Shown piece by piece: positions 60,271 to 64,000 of a DNA stretch of 64,000 bases. Each line of letters starts with the position of its first letter. The stretch's first letter is position 1. The position numbers and the translations under genes are program-made. Source of the DNA: Marinoscillum pacificum (lineage in GTDB: Bacteria > Bacteroidota > Bacteroidia > Cytophagales > Cyclobacteriaceae). The stretch spans positions 124,001 to 188,000 of the forward strand of contig NZ_JAMZMJ010000001.1 of the NCBI RefSeq assembly GCF_024714495.1, in the 5' to 3' direction. The notes beneath the pieces were generated by a model. That model saw only the letters and a program-made list of their open reading frames with translations. It searched no databases and had not been told where the DNA came from.

Positions 60271-61953
60271 ATGACTGATATTCGAGCTTTATTGACCTCT
60301 GTCTACAATGATTCAGATGTAGATAAACTGATGGTTGGAATAGATCAACTAATTCAGTCTTATCAGAAGAAAGTTAGCCTTGACCCACTAGAACTTGATG
60401 AGAATGACGTTCTGATGATTACTTATGGAGATCAGGTTTACCGACCGGGTGAAGCTAAATTAAGTTCTCTAAAGTCCTTCCTGGATGAGCATTTGTCAAA
60501 CAGTATCAAGCTAGTTCATTTACTTCCATTTTATCCATATAGTTCTGATGATGGGTTCTCAGTTATAGATTATTATGAAGTAAATAAAGACCTGGGCGAC
60601 TGGTCCAATATTGATGAGCTCAGCAAGAATTACTCACTCATGTTTGATGGGGTAATCAATCATATATCGCAGGAATCAGACTGGCTAAAAGGGTACTTAC
60701 AAGGTAAAAACCAATATGCTGGGTATTTTAAAGAAGTTGACCCTTCAGAAGATTTTAGTGCAGTAACCAGGCCACGAACGAGTCCTGTCTTTCATGAGTT
60801 CTTAGATCAGAATGGAGAGTCGAAGTATCTGTGGACTACTTTTAGCAAGGATCAGGTTGATTTGAATTACGAAACTCCTGAACTGTTTTTACAGGTGCTG
60901 GACGTAATGTTATTTTACTTGAGCAATGGTGCGAAGCTCATTCGTTTGGATGCCATTGGATTCATGTGGAAGGAAAAAGGCTCGACTTGCATTCACTTGC
61001 CTCAAGCACATGCATTAATTCAGGTAATGCGTCAGGTCTTAGAAAAAGTCTATCCTGATGTAGTACTGATCAGTGAAACGAATGTGCCTCACAAGGAGAA
61101 TATCACCTATTTCGGAAACGGGTACAATGAGGCAAGGATGGTTTATAATTTCACATTACCACCTTTGTTAGCCTTTAGTTTATTGAGTCAGTCGACCTCT
61201 AAGTTTAAAGCGTGGGCGTCATCTTTAAAGCTTCCATCTGATCAAGTGTGCTTTTTCAATTTTACTGCTAGTCATGATGGGGTTGGAGTGAGACCTGTTC
61301 AAGGTATTTTGACAGATGAAGAATTAAATATCCTCGTTGATTCAGTGAAACATAACAATGGATTTATCTCTTATAAAACGAACCCTGATGGATCTGAATC
61401 ACCTTATGAGTTAAACTGTAACTACAAGAGCCTTCTTAAAGGAGTAGATAATAATCCTGATTTTGCATTAAGAAGATTTCTATTGAGCCAGGCGGTGATG
61501 ATGTGTATGCCTGGATTGCCTGCTATTTATTTTCATTCCTTGGTAGGCTCAGAGAACTTTACCGAAGGAGTGAAGCAAACTGGACGTAACCGAACTATCA
61601 ACCGTGAAAAGCTAGATCTGAATGATTTGAACGATCAGTTGAAAGATGATTCCAGTGATCGAGCTAAAATATTAACACGCATTAAGGAAATGATTAAGAT
61701 CAGAGCATCTTTTAGTTGTTTCAATCCTTTTGCATCGTTTTCTATTCCTGATGTAGAGGATGGTCTACTTTGTATAAGCAGAACCAGTTCGGATCATCAA
61801 ATAACTATAAAGTGTGTGTTCAATTTTACCGCTCATCAAATAGCTAATCCATATAACGTAGGTGTCGATGTGCTGTCAGGAAAACCTAGTCCAGCACTAA
61901 TTGAAGCCTATAGCTTTGTTTGGATAAATGAGAATGCTTCTCATTTTGAATAG
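60271..61953 (+). CDS. GH13_18 sugar phosphorylase (sucrose phosphorylase-like)
   Basis: 560 residues, no signal peptide, so cytoplasmic. HLLPFYPYSSDDGFSVIDYY is the GH13_18 hallmark. The catalytic acids are nucleophile D227 (IRLDAIGF), acid/base E269 (LISETNVPH) and D336 (ASHDGVGV). Members cleave sucrose, glucosylglycerate or glucosylglycerol by phosphate, giving glucose 1-phosphate. Which of these applies here cannot be told by eye. The coupling to a sodium symporter gene one base upstream implies uptake of the substrate and energy-saving phosphorolysis. Confidence 0.9.
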   Translation: MTDIRALLTSVYNDSDVDKLMVGIDQLIQSYQKKVSLDPLELDENDVLMITYGDQVYRPGEAKLSSLKSFLDEHLSNSIKLVHLLPFYPYSSDDGFSVIDYYEVNKDLGDWSNIDELSKNYSLMFDGVINHISQESDWLKGYLQGKNQYAGYFKEVDPSEDFSAVTRPRTSPVFHEFLDQNGESKYLWTTFSKDQVDLNYETPELFLQVLDVMLFYLSNGAKLIRLDAIGFMWKEKGSTCIHLPQAHALIQVMRQVLEKVYPDVVLISETNVPHKENITYFGNGYNEARMVYNFTLPPLLAFSLLSQSTSKFKAWASSLKLPSDQVCFFNFTASHDGVGVRPVQGILTDEELNILVDSVKHNNGFISYKTNPDGSESPYELNCNYKSLLKGVDNNPDFALRRFLLSQAVMMCMPGLPAIYFHSLVGSENFTEGVKQTGRNRTINREKLDLNDLNDQLKDDSSDRAKILTRIKEMIKIRASFSCFNPFASFSIPDVEDGLLCISRTSSDHQITIKCVFNFTAHQIANPYNVGVDVLSGKPSPALIEAYSFVWINENASHFE

Positions 61954-62110
61954 AACATTCTCAAATTGACTTCTTCAGTATTTGTTTAGATCATTTTTTA
62001 GCACAAATTTGATTTTGGCTTGCTATTTGTAATATAGAATCAAACAATATCTAAATCCTAAATCCAAAAGGTGAGAAATACGTTTTGATAGCGTAATAAA
62101 TCTGAACAGA

Positions 62111-62593
62111 ATGAAAAGTAATAAACTAAAATTTTACACTCTAAATGGAGTCCTTTTATTGGCACTCGTTGTTGGTTTTTCTTCTTGTAAGAACAAGAAA
62201 AAAATGTCTGACATTTCTGATCCGAATACCGTAGGTCAGCAAATCGAAGAAGAATTAGAAGAGACAGAAGAGGAGATTCCTGAAGAAAGAGTTGCGGTTA
62301 AAGAACCAACAAAATCTGAGAGACTGGAAAATTACTTCCAGGCCATAGCTCAAGCATCTTCTACAGCATCAGCGAATAGCAGTATTAGCGAGGCACTGAC
62401 AATGTTTTCTAATCCTAATGCACCAGTTCTAATTGTAATCTACAGAGGAAGTGGTAACCCGGATTATGACGAGCCAACAACCATCAAAAAGTATCTGGAA
62501 TACCTAAAGGATACGAAAAACAATAAGGCTGTAGTAGAGGAGATGGTCCTTGATGACTATGGTAAAATCAAAGAATTGGTTCTTAAGAAGTAA
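62111..62593 (+). CDS. Lipoprotein of unknown function, first of a three-gene set
   Basis: 160 residues. A long n-region then hydrophobic core and lipobox FSSC at about 26, followed by KNKKK. An acidic linker (about 45-60, EEELEETEEEIPEER) leads to a small C-terminal domain (LENYFQAIAQASSTASANSS, APVLIVIYRGSGNPDYDEPTT, YLEYLKDTKNNKA). The domain is unrecognised. The next gene starts nine bases after it. Probably anchored in the membrane and facing the periplasm. Confidence 0.75.
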   Translation: MKSNKLKFYTLNGVLLLALVVGFSSCKNKKKMSDISDPNTVGQQIEEELEETEEEIPEERVAVKEPTKSERLENYFQAIAQASSTASANSSISEALTMFSNPNAPVLIVIYRGSGNPDYDEPTTIKKYLEYLKDTKNNKAVVEEMVLDDYGKIKELVLKK

Positions 62594-62602
62594 TAACTCA
62601 AA

Positions 62603-63190
62603 ATGAAGATCAAGATGAAATTGAATAAATATTTTCTATTAGTAGCATTCTCTTTAGTTGCTGTGTTTACAGTATCTGCTCAAGACGATGTAGATCCAAG
62701 AAGGAAACAAGCCATTGACTCGTTAGCACTAGAGAAAGTAAAAGATTTAAGTAAGTATATCAGCATTATTGGTGATAAGAAAACTCAGTTTTCAGAAGCA
62801 CAGCGCGTAATGGACAGAGCTGAAGAGCTTTTTGCTGATGATAGCGAAATGGGCGTTTCTTCACTTAGCAGGGAGGAAATCACTTATTATAAAGTGCGCG
62901 AATACTTCGAGCGTCTAATGGCGCTCAACTATGATAAGGTCACTATCAAGTGGTATGATATTCACTATATCAGTGATTTGGAAAAACAACCTGATGGTAC
63001 TTATGTAGGGGTGATCACAATCTATCAACGATTTGAAGGAACATCTGATGATGGTCTAAGTTATAAGGATACCACCAAAAAAGACATTACGATTTATGTG
63101 AAGAAAAAAGAGACACAAATCGCCGGAAGAACTATCGAATTCTGGGATGTACTATTGGGTGATGTACGTGTAACTGAAACCTCTGCATGA
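62603..63190 (+). CDS. Secreted protein of unknown function, second of a three-gene set
   Basis: 195 residues. ATG at 62603 or 62615, with a signal peptide ending VSAQ. The mature protein begins DDVDPRRKQAIDSLALEKVKDLSKYI, then a helical region and a beta-rich C-terminus (VTIKWYDIHYISDLEKQ, GVITIYQRFEGTS, IEFWDVLLGDVRV). No family recognised. Its TGA stop overlaps the ATG of the next gene (ATGA), so the two are co-translated. Confidence 0.78.
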   Translation: MKIKMKLNKYFLLVAFSLVAVFTVSAQDDVDPRRKQAIDSLALEKVKDLSKYISIIGDKKTQFSEAQRVMDRAEELFADDSEMGVSSLSREEITYYKVREYFERLMALNYDKVTIKWYDIHYISDLEKQPDGTYVGVITIYQRFEGTSDDGLSYKDTTKKDITIYVKKKETQIAGRTIEFWDVLLGDVRVTETSA

Positions 63191-64000
63191 GAATACTAGC
63201 AATTCTTAGTTTAACAATATTATGCTTTCATACATCAGTGGGCCAGGGGCTCACTGATGAAATGAAAGATACCGAGGAGAAGCTTTATGCTTCCACCAAA
63301 CAAATCAACCAGTTTCTTAGACGCTTCAATGGTGAAGAAGATGAAGAAGGCAATAGATACTACTCTGGTGATAAAAAATACCGTGATGATGGCCTTCGTA
63401 AGAAGTATCTCCCAGTGTTATTCGATAAGGAAACTGGATATATCAGTGAAACAGTAGCCAAAGACTTCATCAAAGAAGTTACTGATAAACGTAACCCGGA
63501 ATTTCTTGATCTCCATGATAAAGAAATGTTCGCTGAAGTGTCAGCGATTTTTACTTATAAAGGAAAAGAAACTTCAGCATTGCTTTATATGAAAATGCAA
63601 CAGCAAGGCTTGGGCTACGAATGGGTTATCGATGATGTGGCGTTTGATCCATTCAAGAAATTATATAAGAAGGATACTTCTGAAGCAAAGCGTTTTATGC
63701 ACCCCATGAGTCATGAATTAGGATTTATGACGCTGCGAAAAGCACTTCAAAATGAAAAGTATCCAGAACAATTCACTCCTAGAGAATATCAACCAGACTA
63801 CTTGACACTATTCTTATTTGAATTAAAAGCAGGTAATCTTAAGTTTAAAACAGTGAAGAACGTGAAATTTCACTTCTTTACAATCGATAATTGGTACTTC
63901 GAATTATCAAACTTTAATAGGCCAGGGTACAATACTGGTTGGCTAATTTCCAACCTGACAAAACTCGAAGGCAATCAGAAACAAATGATGAAAGATTACA
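63187..64000 (+). CDS. Secreted protein of unknown function (partial, 3' end outside window)
   Basis: At least 271 residues. ATG at 63187 is followed by a signal peptide (MRILAILSLTILCFHTSVGQ). The mature part begins with helical LTDEMKDTEEKLYASTKQINQFL, and the remainder is a mixed alpha/beta region (AEVSAIFTYKGKETSALLYM, YEWVIDDVAFDPFKKLYK, LTLFLFELKAGNLKFKTVK). The ATGA overlap with the preceding gene shows tight coupling. No family was recognised, and the missing end prevents a full reading. Confidence 0.75.
   Translation, partial: MRILAILSLTILCFHTSVGQGLTDEMKDTEEKLYASTKQINQFLRRFNGEEDEEGNRYYSGDKKYRDDGLRKKYLPVLFDKETGYISETVAKDFIKEVTDKRNPEFLDLHDKEMFAEVSAIFTYKGKETSALLYMKMQQQGLGYEWVIDDVAFDPFKKLYKKDTSEAKRFMHPMSHELGFMTLRKALQNEKYPEQFTPREYQPDYLTLFLFELKAGNLKFKTVKNVKFHFFTIDNWYFELSNFNRPGYNTGWLISNLTKLEGNQKQMMKDY

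Noticed and set aside
61930-61962. Inverted repeat GAGAATG / CATTCTC over the phosphorylase stop codon
   Set aside because: Seven-bp stem, long loop and no T-run.
1-64000. CRISPR array, tRNA, rRNA, insertion sequence or prophage
   Set aside because: No spaced direct repeats, tRNA-like cloverleaf ends, transposase or phage structural genes were seen on either strand.

Overview
The window looks like chromosomal DNA of a Bacteroidota bacterium, most likely a marine or aquatic Cytophagales-type gliding bacterium. The evidence is type IX secretion C-terminal sorting tails (KVYPNPF and similar) on secreted proteins, TonB-dependent receptors with carboxypeptidase-regulatory N-domains, an ECF sigma/FecR/STN-receptor surface-signalling set, many lipoproteins with short lipoboxes, and promoter -7 boxes of the TAnnTTTG type. 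GC is moderate (roughly 40% by eye). I see no rRNA, tRNA, CRISPR, insertion sequence or prophage.

Layout. 1-2717 (minus): ECF sigma, FecR anti-sigma and a TonB receptor cut by the window edge. 2833-5245 (plus): two tandem DUF4382-type lipoproteins, divergent from the sigma operon, ending at a clear terminator. 5384-12129: mnmA behind a promoter and a hairpin leader, a lipoprotein, a type IX-secreted subtilase, rpe, and a second TonB receptor in a tightly packed run. 12185-17667: LpoB-like and COG3014-like lipoproteins and other envelope proteins, including a double-FKBP lipoprotein. 17737-21499: gyrA and a TPR protein. 21699-26976: mixed small genes (MORN-repeat protein, glycosyltransferase, metallo-beta-lactamase fold hydrolase, SMUG2-like DNA glycosylase, RluE-like pseudouridine synthase, GH13 lipoprotein). 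26978-31008 (minus): a very large ABCG-like transporter and a lipoprotein, separated by a long composite hairpin. 31386-35567 (plus): HlyD/MacA-like adaptor, MacB-like permease and TolC-like channel, overlapping stop to start, with no ATPase gene in the set.

37891-39630 (minus) holds the most unusual block: three unrecognised genes in a tight operon. Two encode paralogous proteins with the same three-block layout, and the third is a 40-residue microprotein joined by an ATGA overlap. 40013-44622 carries a thioredoxin-fold protein lacking its first active-site cysteine, a membrane leucine-rich-repeat protein, a SPOR-like protein, a BASS transporter and an AT-rich membrane protein of unknown function. 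44772-52980 carries typA, an ECF42-type sigma factor with its YCII/DGPF partner, a Rieske lipoprotein, a lipase-like hydrolase, a CotH-kinase protein with a sorting tail, cyclophilin and a CvfB-like S1 protein.

53043-58026 is a signalling block: a 1121-residue histidine kinase with two periplasmic solute-binding domains and three PAS domains, its overlapping NarL-type regulator, and two degenerate stand-alone receiver proteins. 58701-61953 pairs a sodium/solute symporter with a GH13_18 sugar phosphorylase, apparently an uptake-plus-phosphorolysis unit. 62111 to the end is an operon of three unrecognised envelope proteins, the last one cut by the window edge.

All family names come from motif recognition by eye, without any database search.
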